Source: CAUPWF01 sp964367685
GTDB taxonomy: Bacteria > Bacillota > Clostridia > Lachnospirales > Lachnospiraceae
Assembly: GCA_964367685.1 (NCBI GenBank)
Contig: CAYIYM010000010.1
Coordinates: 3,191 to 67,190, forward strand
Length of the DNA: 64,000 nt
Direction: 5' to 3'
Made by a program: the position numbers and the translations under genes. Under the pieces are notes generated by a model. That model ran no database searches, had not been told where the DNA came from, and saw only the letters and a list, made by a program, of their open reading frames with translations. Positions 42,033 to 51,497 of the stretch are shown here, in pieces (position 1 is the first letter of the stretch; the number at the start of each line of letters is the position of its first letter).

Positions 42033-43574
42033 ATGGCAAAAAAACCTGTAGTATTAATGATTTTAGACGGGTATGGATTAAATGAGAATACAAATGGAAA
42101 TGCTGTAGCGAATGCGGCTACTCCAGTTATGGATAAATTGATGAAGGAGTGTCCGTTTGTAAAAGGGTTCGCTAGTGGATTAGATGTTGGATTACCAGAT
42201 GGACAAATGGGAAATTCGGAAGTCGGGCATTTAAACATGGGCGCAGGACGCATTGTATATCAAGATCTTACAAAGATTTCAAAAGCGATTAAAGATGGTG
42301 ATTTCTTTACAAATCCTGCATTAGTTGAAGCTTGTAATAACGTGAAAGCAAATGATTCTGCTTTGCATTTATTTGGATTGGTATCTAATGGTGGGGTTCA
42401 CAGTCATGATGAACATATCTGTGGCCTACTTAAATTAGCGAAGAAGCAAAATATTGAGAAAGTCTATGTACATTGCTTCCTAGATGGTAGAGATACACCA
42501 CCTGCATCAGGAGCTGAATTTGTGGCGAAATTAGAAGAGAGTATGAATGAAATTGGTGTTGGTAAAGTTGCTTCGGTAATTGGACGTTATTACGCAATGG
42601 ACCGAGACAATCGATGGGAACGTGTAGAAGCGGCTTATAAAGCTTTGACAGCAGGCGAGGGTGTAATGTCTACAAGTGCCGTAGATTCAATCGAAGCTTC
42701 CTATCAGAATGAAGTCTTAGATGAATTTGTGTTACCTACTGTTATCACAGAGGATGGTAAACCTATAGCTACAATTTCAGATAATGATTCGGTGATTTTC
42801 TTTAATTTCAGACCAGATAGAGCCCGTGAGATTACACGTCCATTCTGTGAAGATACATTTACAGAATTTGATAGAGGTGAAAGAATTAAGACAACATTTG
42901 TATGCTTTACAAATTACGATGTGACAATCGGGAATAAATTGGTAGCATTTGAGAAATCGGAAATTACAAATACATTTGGTGAATTTCTTGCTGCAAATAA
43001 TCTGACACAGGCAAGAATTGCTGAAACAGAGAAATATGCGCATGTTACATTTTTCTTTAATGGTGGAATCGAGGAACCTAATAAAGGGGAGGATAGAATT
43101 TTAGTTAAATCTCCTAAGGTTGCCACATATGATTTGCAGCCTGAAATGAGTGCCTTTGAAGTGTGTGATAAATTAGTAGAAGCTATCAAATCTGGGAAAT
43201 ATGATGTTATTATAACAAATTTCGCGAATCCGGATATGGTTGGGCATACAGGAATTGAAAGTGCTGCAATTAAAGCAGTTGAAGCAGTAGACTTATGTGT
43301 TGGTAGAACAGTGAATGCTCTAAAAGAAGTAGATGGACAAATGTTTATATGTGCGGATCATGGGAATGCAGAACAGTTGATTGATCCAGAAACAGGCGAT
43401 GTGTTTACGGCTCATACAACATTGCCAGTGCCATTTATTTTAGTGAATGCAGATGACAATGTAGGATTAAAAGAAGGTGGATGTTTGGCGGATATTGCAC
43501 CTACACTAATTGAAATGATGAACATGAAAAAACCCGTTGAAATGTCTGGTAATTCTTTACTTATTTCAAAATAA
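42033..43574 (+). CDS. gpmI: 2,3-bisphosphoglycerate-independent phosphoglycerate mutase
   Basis: 513 residues, the manganese-dependent alkaline-phosphatase-fold type. LDGYGLNENTNGNAV and MGNSEVGHLNMGAGR (phospho-serine) open it; ANPDMVGHTG and CADHGNAEQ give metal ligands. It interconverts 3- and 2-phosphoglycerate. ATG 42033 is chosen because AGGAGG lies upstream; the frame extends further but only through the intergenic hairpin. Last gene of the gap-pgk-tpiA-gpmI block; eno is not in the window. Confidence 0.97.
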   Translation: MAKKPVVLMILDGYGLNENTNGNAVANAATPVMDKLMKECPFVKGFASGLDVGLPDGQMGNSEVGHLNMGAGRIVYQDLTKISKAIKDGDFFTNPALVEACNNVKANDSALHLFGLVSNGGVHSHDEHICGLLKLAKKQNIEKVYVHCFLDGRDTPPASGAEFVAKLEESMNEIGVGKVASVIGRYYAMDRDNRWERVEAAYKALTAGEGVMSTSAVDSIEASYQNEVLDEFVLPTVITEDGKPIATISDNDSVIFFNFRPDRAREITRPFCEDTFTEFDRGERIKTTFVCFTNYDVTIGNKLVAFEKSEITNTFGEFLAANNLTQARIAETEKYAHVTFFFNGGIEEPNKGEDRILVKSPKVATYDLQPEMSAFEVCDKLVEAIKSGKYDVIITNFANPDMVGHTGIESAAIKAVEAVDLCVGRTVNALKEVDGQMFICADHGNAEQLIDPETGDVFTAHTTLPVPFILVNADDNVGLKEGGCLADIAPTLIEMMNMKKPVEMSGNSLLISK

Positions 43575-43586
43575 ATACTATAATTA

Positions 43587-43617
43587 TAGCAGTGCAATAA
43601 CGCACTGCTATTTTTAA
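43587..43617 (+). terminator. Terminator after gpmI
   Basis: ATAGCAGTGC and GCACTGCTAT pair perfectly around AATAAC and are followed by TTTT. Confidence 0.92.
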
Positions 43618-43646
43618 AAATATAAGAATGAGTATGGAGGAAAGAG

Positions 43647-44633
43647 ATGTTACTATTATCGAGAGAAGATATCAAAAAGGTTTTTACGATTAAAGATGCG
43701 ATTGAAACAAATAAACAAGCATTTGTTCAAGTGGTGGAGAAGACGTGTGAAATTCCATTGAGAACGCAAATACTTGCACCCAAATATGATGGGACGTTTT
43801 TATTTATGCCTGCTTATGCAGAAAATATAGATAGAGCCTCACTAAAAATTGTTAATATTTTTCCACACAATATTGATCAAGGGAAATCATCTGCTCCTGC
43901 CCAAGTATTATTGATTGATGGAACAGATGGAATTGTAAAATCTATATTAGACGGAACCTATATAACACAGCTTCGTACTGGGGCATCAAGTGGAGTTGCA
44001 TTTGAATTATTCGGTAGAAAAGATGCAAGAGTAGGGGCGTTAATTGGAACGGGCGGACAAGCGGCAACACAATTAGAAGCAATGTTGGCTGTTCGTGATT
44101 TAGAAGAAGTAAGAATTTATGATACAAATAGAGAGCGTTTAGTTGCATTTGTCGATTTAATGACGCAAGAACTTGCACATTATGGTACAAAGTTTATAGC
44201 GGCAGGATCATCTGACGAAGCTGTGGAAGGAGCAGATTTACTTGCTACAGTGACTCCTGCTACAAAACCAGTATTTGATGCAACAAAAGTGAAAAAGGGT
44301 TGTACTATTAGTTGTGTAGGTGCATATCAACACCATATGCAAGAAATGGATCCAGTCATATTGAACCGTGCATCTAAAATTTACTTTGATTCACAAGAAG
44401 CTGTTCTTCAAGAAGCAGGAGATATACTGATACCACTAGAAGAAGGTACAATAACCATGGAAGATTTTACGGGAAATATTGGTGATGTAATCAAAGGGGA
44501 ATTAGTTGGAAGAGAATCAGATGATGAAATCATTGTATATGAGACAGTGGGAGTAGCGGCTCAAGATTTAATGGCAGCAAACATGATATATGAAAATGCA
44601 GTTGAAGCCGGAGTGGGTATGAACTGGAACTAA
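43647..44633 (+). CDS. Ornithine cyclodeaminase/mu-crystallin family protein
   Basis: 328 residues. The NAD(P)-binding Rossmann motif GTGGQAATQLEAM (about 134-146) and the upstream KIVNIFPHN and LRTGASSGVA blocks place it in the OCD/mu-crystallin family. Members include ornithine cyclodeaminase, alanine dehydrogenase (archaeal), ketimine reductases and SbnB-type synthases, so the name says little about substrate. It is followed after 24 bases by an IlvD-family dehydratase in the same operon, suggesting a shared pathway around a hydroxy- or amino-acid. GGAGG precedes ATG 43647. Confidence 0.85.
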   Translation: MLLLSREDIKKVFTIKDAIETNKQAFVQVVEKTCEIPLRTQILAPKYDGTFLFMPAYAENIDRASLKIVNIFPHNIDQGKSSAPAQVLLIDGTDGIVKSILDGTYITQLRTGASSGVAFELFGRKDARVGALIGTGGQAATQLEAMLAVRDLEEVRIYDTNRERLVAFVDLMTQELAHYGTKFIAAGSSDEAVEGADLLATVTPATKPVFDATKVKKGCTISCVGAYQHHMQEMDPVILNRASKIYFDSQEAVLQEAGDILIPLEEGTITMEDFTGNIGDVIKGELVGRESDDEIIVYETVGVAAQDLMAANMIYENAVEAGVGMNWN

Positions 44634-44657
44634 ATATTATATAATATCGGAGGTCAT

Positions 44658-46313
44658 ATGAGTAAAAATTTTTGGAATGGGAAAGAAGCTGCTCATCGTC
44701 GTGTAATGATGAAAGCGGCAGGATATTGTGATAGTGATATTAAAACGAAGCCACATATAGGTGTGCCAAATTCATTTATGGAAGGGTCTCCGGGATCGGC
44801 ACATTTGCGGCAAATAGCTGAAGCTGTAAAACAAGGAATCTGGGCTGCTGGGGGAATTCCGATTGAGTTTGGAATACCGGCAACCTGTGGAAATATGGCA
44901 AATGGAGCCGAAGAATTAAAGTATGAACAAGTGGGACGTGATATTGTAGCAATGTCTGTAGAGTTTGTGACAAAGGTTCATAATTTCGATGGGTTAGCGA
45001 TGATAGCTTCTTGTGATAATATTATTGCAGGATGTTATTTAGCTGCTGCTAGATTGGATATTCCAGCAATGATTGTTACAGGTGGATCAATGCAAGCTGG
45101 AAAATTCGAGGGGAAGACAGTCGTTGAAGCAGACTTAGATGCCGCTAGATTTTCAGGTGCTACAGAAGAAGAGTTAGATGAAATGGAAGGTTGCGTATGC
45201 CCATCTTTTGGTGCTTGTCCTTCTATGGGAACAGCAAATACAATGCAAATGCTAGGCGAAGTATTTAATTTAGTATTACCTGGAACATCGACTATACCAG
45301 CGTCAGACAACACAAAATTGAGATCAGCAAGAGAAGCGGGAAGATATGCAGTGGAATTAGCAAAAGCCGGGCGAAAACCATCGCAATTGATTACGAAAGA
45401 AGTATTGCTGAATTCAATCATGTTTGACATGGCTGTAGCAGGCTCCACAAATGCGGTGCTTCACATCTTGACTATGGCATATGAATTAGGAATCAAATTA
45501 ACCTTAGAGGATTTTGAAAAGTATGCGTCAGAAATTCCTTGTATTAACGCAGTGATTCCAAGTGGTCCATATACAGTAGTTGACTTCCATTATGCTGGTG
45601 GAGTACCAAATGTTATGAAGATGCTAGAATCCAAGTTGTTTACAGGAGAACCAATGATGACAGGAAATACATGGGCAGAATATTTGACCCACGTTACTCC
45701 AGAACAAAATGAAGTGATTTACTCATTAGATAAGCCATTGTCTGATTTGCCAGGACTTAAAATACTACGTGGAAATCTTTCGCCAAATGGCGCCATAGTT
45801 AGACCTACGGCAGTTCCAGAAGAAGTGATGTATATGAAGGGCAAAGCCAAAGTGTTCGAGACAGACAGGGATGCATTTGAAGCGATAGAGTCAGGTTATA
45901 TTGTACCAGGAGATATTATTGTAATTCGTTATGAGGGATGTAAAGGGGCCCCAGGAATGAAAGAGTTGATGCTTAGTATAGATGCGTTAATTGGACTTGG
46001 GTTACACAAGAGTGTGGGACTTATTACGGATGCGAGATTCTCGGGATTTAATTTCGGTGCAATTATCGGACATGTTTCTCCAGAGGCTTACGATGGCGGG
46101 GTAATCGCAATCGTACAAAATGGAGATGAGATTGAAATTGATATCCCGAAAGGTACTGTTTCATTAATGTTAAGCGATGAAGTGATTGAGGCGAGAAAAA
46201 AACGTTGGATCTGTCCGCCACTAAAAGAACAAAAAGGATGTTTGAATATTTTTGCTAAAACATGCCGACCAGCAGAAGAAGGTGGCGCAATGCAACCATG
46301 GGATATATTCTAA
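44658..46313 (+). CDS. IlvD/Edd family dehydratase, divergent
   Basis: 551 residues, full length for the dihydroxy-acid/sugar-acid dehydratase family. ITDARFSGFNFGAIIGHVSPEA (abridged to ITDARFSG) and GACPSMGTANTM (C187) are clear family blocks. Two usual cofactor positions differ: the first cluster cysteine region reads NSFMEGSPGSAHL without Cys, and the CDK whose lysine is carboxylated and binds Mg reads C119-D120-N121. The end reads PAEEGGA instead of SADKGA. So it probably does not do the standard valine/isoleucine step. Its partner is an OCD-family gene, not other ilv genes. GGAGG precedes ATG. Confidence 0.82.
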   Translation: MSKNFWNGKEAAHRRVMMKAAGYCDSDIKTKPHIGVPNSFMEGSPGSAHLRQIAEAVKQGIWAAGGIPIEFGIPATCGNMANGAEELKYEQVGRDIVAMSVEFVTKVHNFDGLAMIASCDNIIAGCYLAAARLDIPAMIVTGGSMQAGKFEGKTVVEADLDAARFSGATEEELDEMEGCVCPSFGACPSMGTANTMQMLGEVFNLVLPGTSTIPASDNTKLRSAREAGRYAVELAKAGRKPSQLITKEVLLNSIMFDMAVAGSTNAVLHILTMAYELGIKLTLEDFEKYASEIPCINAVIPSGPYTVVDFHYAGGVPNVMKMLESKLFTGEPMMTGNTWAEYLTHVTPEQNEVIYSLDKPLSDLPGLKILRGNLSPNGAIVRPTAVPEEVMYMKGKAKVFETDRDAFEAIESGYIVPGDIIVIRYEGCKGAPGMKELMLSIDALIGLGLHKSVGLITDARFSGFNFGAIIGHVSPEAYDGGVIAIVQNGDEIEIDIPKGTVSLMLSDEVIEARKKRWICPPLKEQKGCLNIFAKTCRPAEEGGAMQPWDIF

Positions 46314-46329
46314 AGGTGAAATAATAAGA

Positions 46330-46368
46330 AAGAGCACATTGATGATTTGTCAATGTGCTCTTCTTTAT
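46330..46368 (+). terminator. Terminator after the IlvD-like gene
   Basis: AAGAGCACATTGA (46330-46342) and TCAATGTGCTCTT (46350-46362) pair perfectly, then CTTTATT. It lies between convergent genes and may serve both. Confidence 0.88.
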
Positions 46369-46396
46369 TGATTTTGTGAAGTATTCTTCTTTCTTC

Positions 46397-48139
46397 TTAC
46401 TTTGATAATTCCTCTAATTGAGAAATGTCACTATCAATAATAAGTGAGTAATTTGTATGATAAATAACAAATCCAGGTTTTCCGCCTTTTGAACGCTTTA
46501 CGTGTTTTCGTTCAATATAATCTACTTCAACCTTTTCGTTCCCGCGATTTTGGGAGTAATATGCAGCCAGTTTTCCGGCCTCTTCAAATACTCGATCTGG
46601 TAAATCCCGCCCACTAGCTTTTAATACGACATGTGACCCTGGAACTCCCTTTGCGTGAAACCACCATTCGTTTCCTTCGGCGAGATTGAAAGTGATTTCA
46701 TCATTTTGAAGATTATTCTTCCCTACGTAAATATGATATCCATCAGAAGAGAGATAGTGTAGAGGCTTACTAGTGATTTTAACTTTTTTCTTAGAGTATC
46801 TTCGTTTGACATAGCCTACATTTGTTAATTCTTCTTTGATTTGAATTAAATCATCTTCAGTTCGGGCCATTTCAATGGAATTTGATACAGACTCTAAATA
46901 AAGGATTTCTTCTTTTGTTTCTATAACTAAATCTGTTAATGCCTCATAGGTACGCTTTAGCTTGTTGTATTTATCGAAATATTTTTGCGCATTTTCCATG
47001 GCTGTTTTTGTACCATCTAATGGAATTGTTATCATTTCATTTGTATAATAGTTTAATGCATCTAATGATCGATCACCAGGTAAAAGATCGTATCCATAAG
47101 TATGAATTAACTCTCCATACACTTTGAATTTATCTCGGTTTTCTGTATCTTTGATCTGCTTCATTTGTAAATCATATTTTTTACGGTTACGTTCTAGGGC
47201 GGTTTGTACAACCTGTCTTAAGTCAACCGATTTTTGTCGAATTCGTGTGATTTCATTTTTGGATGCATAGTATAATTCCACTACATTTGACATGGTCTCA
47301 AAAGACTTCTTCTCATAGTTGCCAAAATGACTAATATCGAGTCCACAGAATTCGTATGGCTCGTGAAGTGAATTATAATAAATGCAAGGTGTAAAGTTAC
47401 CATCCTTAACTTGTGTAAAATAGAGCTCAAATTGACGATATAGGTGATAAAGAATATCTTCGTTGAATTCACAGGCTGGAGTGCGCGAGTCAATGCCAGC
47501 AATATGGCATATTTCTTCGGCAACAATATAACTAATGCCTGTAAATGATAAATTCAATGATTTACCTATGGCGTCTGTTTTTGAGGATAATGTTGACTTG
47601 AATTCATCAGCAGTAATCGATATTGGGTTTTTCTTCTGCATAGTGTCAGGTACAAAATATGGTCGTCCCGGTAGTACTTCTCGAACAGAACTTACTTGAG
47701 ATGAAATTCGTTTAATACTATCTATAATTGTGTAGTCTGCATTACAGAAAATGATATTACTGTGACGTCCCATTAATTCTATGATTAGTATTTTACGACC
47801 AGGATCACCTAATTCATCTAAATGGTCAATATGTAGCTCTAATATTCGTTCAAAATTAGGTTGCTTTATTTCGGCAATTCGCCCATTGTTTATATGTTTT
47901 CGAAGTAACATACAGAAATTAGGGGCTGTCATTGGTGCAACTTTATTTTTCTCGGTTAGATAAAGTAAAGGAAGAGATGCACTGGCTGACATACAAAGTC
48001 GCTTCTGTCCATTAGGTGTTTTAAAAGTTAATAGTAATTCATCGGGTTCGGGTTGAGAAATTTTGTGTATACGCCCTTCCGATAATATATGTTTTAATTC
48101 GTAAGCGATATTCGCTACTGTTATTCCATCAAATGCCAT
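46397..48139 (-). CDS. rqcH: Rqc2/RqcH homolog (NFACT protein)
   Basis: 580 residues, normal for bacterial NFACT proteins (often named fibronectin-binding protein). MAFDGITVANIAYELK starts the NFACT-N domain, a coiled coil lies about 290-430, and the C-terminal NFACT-R domain has GNEWWFHAKGVPGSHVVLK (about 495-513). It binds stalled 50S subunits and recruits alanyl-tRNA to tag nascent chains for degradation. ATG 48139 is preferred to TTG 48154 since TTGGAGGAAA is its ribosome binding site. It is divergent from yicC. Confidence 0.93.
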   Translation of the reverse strand: MAFDGITVANIAYELKHILSEGRIHKISQPEPDELLLTFKTPNGQKRLCMSASASLPLLYLTEKNKVAPMTAPNFCMLLRKHINNGRIAEIKQPNFERILELHIDHLDELGDPGRKILIIELMGRHSNIIFCNADYTIIDSIKRISSQVSSVREVLPGRPYFVPDTMQKKNPISITADEFKSTLSSKTDAIGKSLNLSFTGISYIVAEEICHIAGIDSRTPACEFNEDILYHLYRQFELYFTQVKDGNFTPCIYYNSLHEPYEFCGLDISHFGNYEKKSFETMSNVVELYYASKNEITRIRQKSVDLRQVVQTALERNRKKYDLQMKQIKDTENRDKFKVYGELIHTYGYDLLPGDRSLDALNYYTNEMITIPLDGTKTAMENAQKYFDKYNKLKRTYEALTDLVIETKEEILYLESVSNSIEMARTEDDLIQIKEELTNVGYVKRRYSKKKVKITSKPLHYLSSDGYHIYVGKNNLQNDEITFNLAEGNEWWFHAKGVPGSHVVLKASGRDLPDRVFEEAGKLAAYYSQNRGNEKVEVDYIERKHVKRSKGGKPGFVIYHTNYSLIIDSDISQLEELSK

Positions 48140-48164
48140 GTAATTTTCCTCCAAATCGTCTTAT

Positions 48165-48206
48165 ATTATAACATAAGTTGACGGCTATTTGGAAATGAAT
48201 TATAAT
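48165..48206. promoter_or_regulatory. Divergent promoters of rqcH and yicC
   Basis: Plus strand: TTGACG (48178-48183), 17 bases, TATAAT (48201-48206) for yicC. Minus strand: extended -10 TGTTATAAT with TATAAT at 48165-48170 for rqcH. The two overlap, so firing of one may hinder the other. Confidence 0.6.
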
Positions 48207-48247
48207 AAATATAATTGCGTTTCAAATAAATGAAATGAGGAAAATAT

Positions 48248-49126
48248 ATGATAAAGAGCATGACAGGATATGGAAGATGTGAAGTAATTGAAGGAGATGA
48301 AAAGTTCACAGTAGAACTTAAAAGTGTGAATCATCGCTATCTAGATGTGAACATTAGGATACCTAAGAAATTAAATTTTTTTGAGACGTCTATAAGAAAG
48401 TTGCTCAAAAATTATGCATCTCGAGGGAAAATAGATATTTTTGTTACTTATGAGAAGAATGCTGAGAATCAACTTTCTTTGAAGTATAATGAAGCATTGG
48501 CAAAAGAGTACATGATGTATTTCAAGCAAATGAGTGATAATTTAGGCATTGAAAATGATATTAGAGTATCCGCTATGTCTAGATATCCAGAAGTTTTAGT
48601 AATGGAAGAGCAAAGTGAAGACATTGAAGAATTATGGATAGGTTTAGAGAAGGCCTGTGTAGGTGCATTTTCTCAATTTGTAGAAACTCGTACAAAAGAA
48701 GGGGAAAATCTTCTTGAAGATATGAATCAAAAATTAGATGTAATGTTGGATAAAGTGGCTTTGGTGGAAGAGAGATCTCCAGATGTTGTTAGCGAATATT
48801 GTATGAAGATAGAAGAAAAAGTAAAAGAATTATTGGAAGACACCCAAATTGATGAAAGTAGAATTGCAACTGAAATCGTAATATTCTCAGAGAAAATATG
48901 CACAGATGAAGAGGTTGTAAGATTGCGTAGCCACATAGAACAAGTGAAATCTACATTGAATAATGAAGAAGGAGTCGGACGAAAGTTAGACTTTATTGCT
49001 CAAGAAATGAATCGTGAAGCAAATACGATTTTATCAAAAGCTAATGATTTGGTAATTTCAAATTATGCCATTGATATTAAGACTGAAATTGAGAAAATAA
49101 GAGAACAAATACAAAATATTGAATAA
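48248..49126 (+). CDS. yicC: YicC family endoribonuclease
   Basis: 292 residues. The N-terminal block MIKSMTGYGRCE, the middle VNHRYLDVNIRIP and the C-terminal GRKLDFIAQEMNREANTI are diagnostic of YicC. Members have been described as endoribonucleases acting in RNA turnover. It heads yicC-gmk-rpoZ; the small gene remA (DUF370), often between yicC and gmk in clostridia, is missing and a repeat tract stands in its place. GAGGAAAA precedes ATG. Confidence 0.93.
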   Translation: MIKSMTGYGRCEVIEGDEKFTVELKSVNHRYLDVNIRIPKKLNFFETSIRKLLKNYASRGKIDIFVTYEKNAENQLSLKYNEALAKEYMMYFKQMSDNLGIENDIRVSAMSRYPEVLVMEEQSEDIEELWIGLEKACVGAFSQFVETRTKEGENLLEDMNQKLDVMLDKVALVEERSPDVVSEYCMKIEEKVKELLEDTQIDESRIATEIVIFSEKICTDEEVVRLRSHIEQVKSTLNNEEGVGRKLDFIAQEMNREANTILSKANDLVISNYAIDIKTEIEKIREQIQNIE

Positions 49127-49142
49127 TTTACTGTCTAATGTA

Positions 49143-49202
49143 GATAAGAAAAGATAAGAAAAGATTAGAAAAGATTAGAAAAGATAAGAAAAGATAAGAG
49201 GA
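49143..49202 (+). repeat. Six-copy 10-base tandem repeat before gmk
   Basis: Units GATAAGAAAA, GATAAGAAAA, GATTAGAAAA, GATTAGAAAA, GATAAGAAAA and a last copy GATAAGAGGA. The changes in the last copy create the gmk ribosome binding site AGAGGAG. Purine-only apart from T at unit position 3 or 4. Confidence 0.93.
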
Positions 49203-49210
49203 GTACAGTA

Positions 49211-49831
49211 ATGGATACAAAAGGAGTATTATTAGTAGTTTCTGGGTTTTCAGGGGCAGGAAAAGGTACAGTTATGAAAGCGTTGACAAAAAAATACGAA
49301 AACTATGCATTGTCGGTTTCCGCAACAACAAGAAAACCGCGTGAGGGAGAAGTGCATGGACGTGAATATTTTTTTAAATCAATAGAAGAATTTGAAAAAA
49401 TGATTGCACTAGATGAACTTATAGAGTATGCTAAGTACGTAGATAATTATTATGGTACTCCGTGGAAGTATGTCAAAGAGCAACTAGAAGAAGGAAAAGA
49501 TGTGGTTCTTGAAATAGAAATTCAAGGAGCGCTAGAGATGAAGAAGAAATTCCCAGAAACATTATTACTCTTTGTTGTGCCGCCAAGTGCCGAAGTATTG
49601 AAGCAGCGTCTTGTTGGGCGTGGAACAGAATGTGCTGAGGTTATTGATTCAAGAATGGCACGAGCAATAGAAGAAGCAGAGTTTATGACATCCTATGATT
49701 ATCTTATTATGAATGATGAATTAGAAACTTGCGTAGAGCAAATGCATAGCATTGTTCAAAATGAACGTTGTAAAAGCATTCGAAATGCTTCGTTTATAAA
49801 TCGAATTAAAGAGGAATTAGAATTATTGTAA
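49211..49831 (+). CDS. gmk: Guanylate kinase
   Basis: 206 residues. P-loop SGFSGAGKGT (about 12-21), SATTRKPREGEVHGREYFF GMP-binding region and YGTPW. It phosphorylates GMP to GDP. The ribosome binding site is the final, altered unit of the tandem repeat upstream. RpoZ follows after 18 bases, as in most Firmicutes. Confidence 0.97.
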   Translation: MDTKGVLLVVSGFSGAGKGTVMKALTKKYENYALSVSATTRKPREGEVHGREYFFKSIEEFEKMIALDELIEYAKYVDNYYGTPWKYVKEQLEEGKDVVLEIEIQGALEMKKKFPETLLLFVVPPSAEVLKQRLVGRGTECAEVIDSRMARAIEEAEFMTSYDYLIMNDELETCVEQMHSIVQNERCKSIRNASFINRIKEELELL

Positions 49832-49849
49832 TTTGAAAGGAGAATTATT

Positions 49850-50107
49850 ATGTTACATCCATCATACACAGATTTGATGCAAGTAGTAAACCAAGACGTA
49901 GAAGAGGGCGCAACAAAGATTGTTAATAGTAGATATTCAATTGTACTTGCAACTTCAAAAAGAGCAAGACAACTTATCGCAGGTGAGGAACCTATGGTTA
50001 TGAATAGTCCATGTGAAAAACCATTATCTATCGCAATTGAAGAATTGAATAATTCGAAAATTTTGATTATTGCAGATGAAGATGATACAGAAGTAGCAGA
50101 AGTTTAG
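49850..50107 (+). CDS. rpoZ: RNA polymerase omega subunit
   Basis: 85 residues. MLHPSYTDLMQ and the helix SRYSIVLATSKRARQLIAG with KPLSIAIEEL match omega, which supports beta-prime folding. Directly behind gmk with AAAGGAG. A hairpin follows. Confidence 0.95.
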   Translation: MLHPSYTDLMQVVNQDVEEGATKIVNSRYSIVLATSKRARQLIAGEEPMVMNSPCEKPLSIAIEELNNSKILIIADEDDTEVAEV

Positions 50108-50118
50108 AATATCGAGGG

Positions 50119-50150
50119 GTGGCAGATGCATAGGTATCTGCCGCATTTTC
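50119..50150 (+). terminator. Hairpin after rpoZ
   Basis: GTGGCAGAT (50119-50127) and ATCTGCCGC (50136-50144) pair with one G-U and are followed by ATTTTCGTTT; a moderate terminator that may allow read-through to rimO. Confidence 0.65.
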
Positions 50151-50174
50151 GTTTATAAGTTAGAGGAGAAATAC

Positions 50175-51497
50175 ATGAAAATTTTATTTATATCACTAGG
50201 TTGTGATAAGAATTTAGTAGACTCAGAAGTGATGCTTGGATTATTAGCTTCACGAGGATACAAAATGACTGATGATGAGAACGAGGCAGATATCATTGTT
50301 GTAAATACATGCTGCTTTATTCATGATGCAAAAGAAGAAAGCATTCAAAATATTTTAGAAATGGCAGAATATAAGAAAGCTGGCCTGGCAAAAGCATTAA
50401 TTGTTACTGGTTGTTTAGCTGAAAGATATAGACAAGAAATTATCGACGAAATTCCAGAAGTAGATGCGCTACTTGGGACAACATCTTACGATAAGATCTT
50501 AGATGCTGTGGATGAAGCTTTACAAGGAAAGTCATCGATTACAATGCAAGATGTTGACTCACTACCAGTTGTTGATACAAAACGTATCGTGACAACAGGT
50601 GGGCACTTTGCATACTTGAAAATCGCGGAAGGGTGTGACAAACATTGTACATATTGTATCATTCCTAAAATTCGTGGGAATTTTAGAAGTGTGCCGATGG
50701 AACGAATTCTCAAAGAAGCAGAAGATTTAGTTGAGCAGGGTGTGAGAGAAATTATTCTTGTTGCACAAGAAACGACGGTATATGGTACTGATATATATGG
50801 GAAGAAGACATTGCCTGAATTGCTGAAGAAATTATGTGAAATTAATGGATTATATTGGATTCGTATCTTATATTGTTATCCAGAGGAAATTACAGATGAA
50901 TTGATTCAAGTTATTAGAGATGAAGATAAAATTTGTAAGTATTTAGACCTACCAATTCAACATGCGAATAATGACATTTTAAAGCGTATGGGACGCAGAA
51001 CATCAAAAGAACAATTAATGGGAATCATTAGACAATTAAGAAAAGAAATTCCTGATATTTCTCTTAGAACTTCTTTGATTACAGGGTTTCCAGGAGAAAC
51101 AGATGAACAACATGAAGAATTAATGGCTTTTGTGGATGAAATGGAATTTGATAGGCTGGGTGTGTTTACATATTCAGCAGAAGAAAATACACCAGCTGCT
51201 AGTATGGATCATCAAATAGATGAAGAAATAAAAGAAAATCGTCAAGCAGAAATTATGGAATTGCAACAAGATATCGCATTTGATTTAGCAGATGATATGG
51301 TTGGCAGAGAAGTGCTTGTAATGATTGAGGGAAAAGTAGCAGATGAAAATGTGTTTGTTGGAAGAACATATAAGGATGCTCCGAAAGTAGATGGTTTTAT
51401 CTTTGTACAAGCAGATGAAGAACTGAAATCTGGAGACTTTATTAAAGTAAAGGTCATAGGAGCACAAGAATACGACTTGATAGGAGAGATGATGTAA
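50175..51497 (+). CDS. rimO: Ribosomal protein S12 methylthiotransferase
   Basis: 440 residues. LGCDKNLVDSEVMLG marks RimO rather than MiaB. The N-terminal UPF0004 domain has cysteines at about 10, 46 and 80, the radical SAM motif is CDKHCTYC (about 154-161), and a TRAM domain ends the chain. It adds a methylthio group to an aspartate of S12. The stop overlaps pgsA (TAATG). AGAGGAG precedes ATG. Confidence 0.95.
   Translation: MKILFISLGCDKNLVDSEVMLGLLASRGYKMTDDENEADIIVVNTCCFIHDAKEESIQNILEMAEYKKAGLAKALIVTGCLAERYRQEIIDEIPEVDALLGTTSYDKILDAVDEALQGKSSITMQDVDSLPVVDTKRIVTTGGHFAYLKIAEGCDKHCTYCIIPKIRGNFRSVPMERILKEAEDLVEQGVREIILVAQETTVYGTDIYGKKTLPELLKKLCEINGLYWIRILYCYPEEITDELIQVIRDEDKICKYLDLPIQHANNDILKRMGRRTSKEQLMGIIRQLRKEIPDISLRTSLITGFPGETDEQHEELMAFVDEMEFDRLGVFTYSAEENTPAASMDHQIDEEIKENRQAEIMELQQDIAFDLADDMVGREVLVMIEGKVADENVFVGRTYKDAPKVDGFIFVQADEELKSGDFIKVKVIGAQEYDLIGEMM

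Noticed and set aside
41819..42253. Open frame of about 144 codons on the minus strand across tpiA and gpmI
   Set aside because: It is antisense to two certain glycolytic genes and has no family resemblance.
45035..45448. Open frame of about 137 codons on the minus strand
   Set aside because: It is antisense to the IlvD-like gene and begins without a ribosome binding site.
49143..49202. CRISPR-like array
   Set aside because: The units are 10 bases and directly joined with no spacers; the same holds for 56907-56956. No cas gene is in the window.
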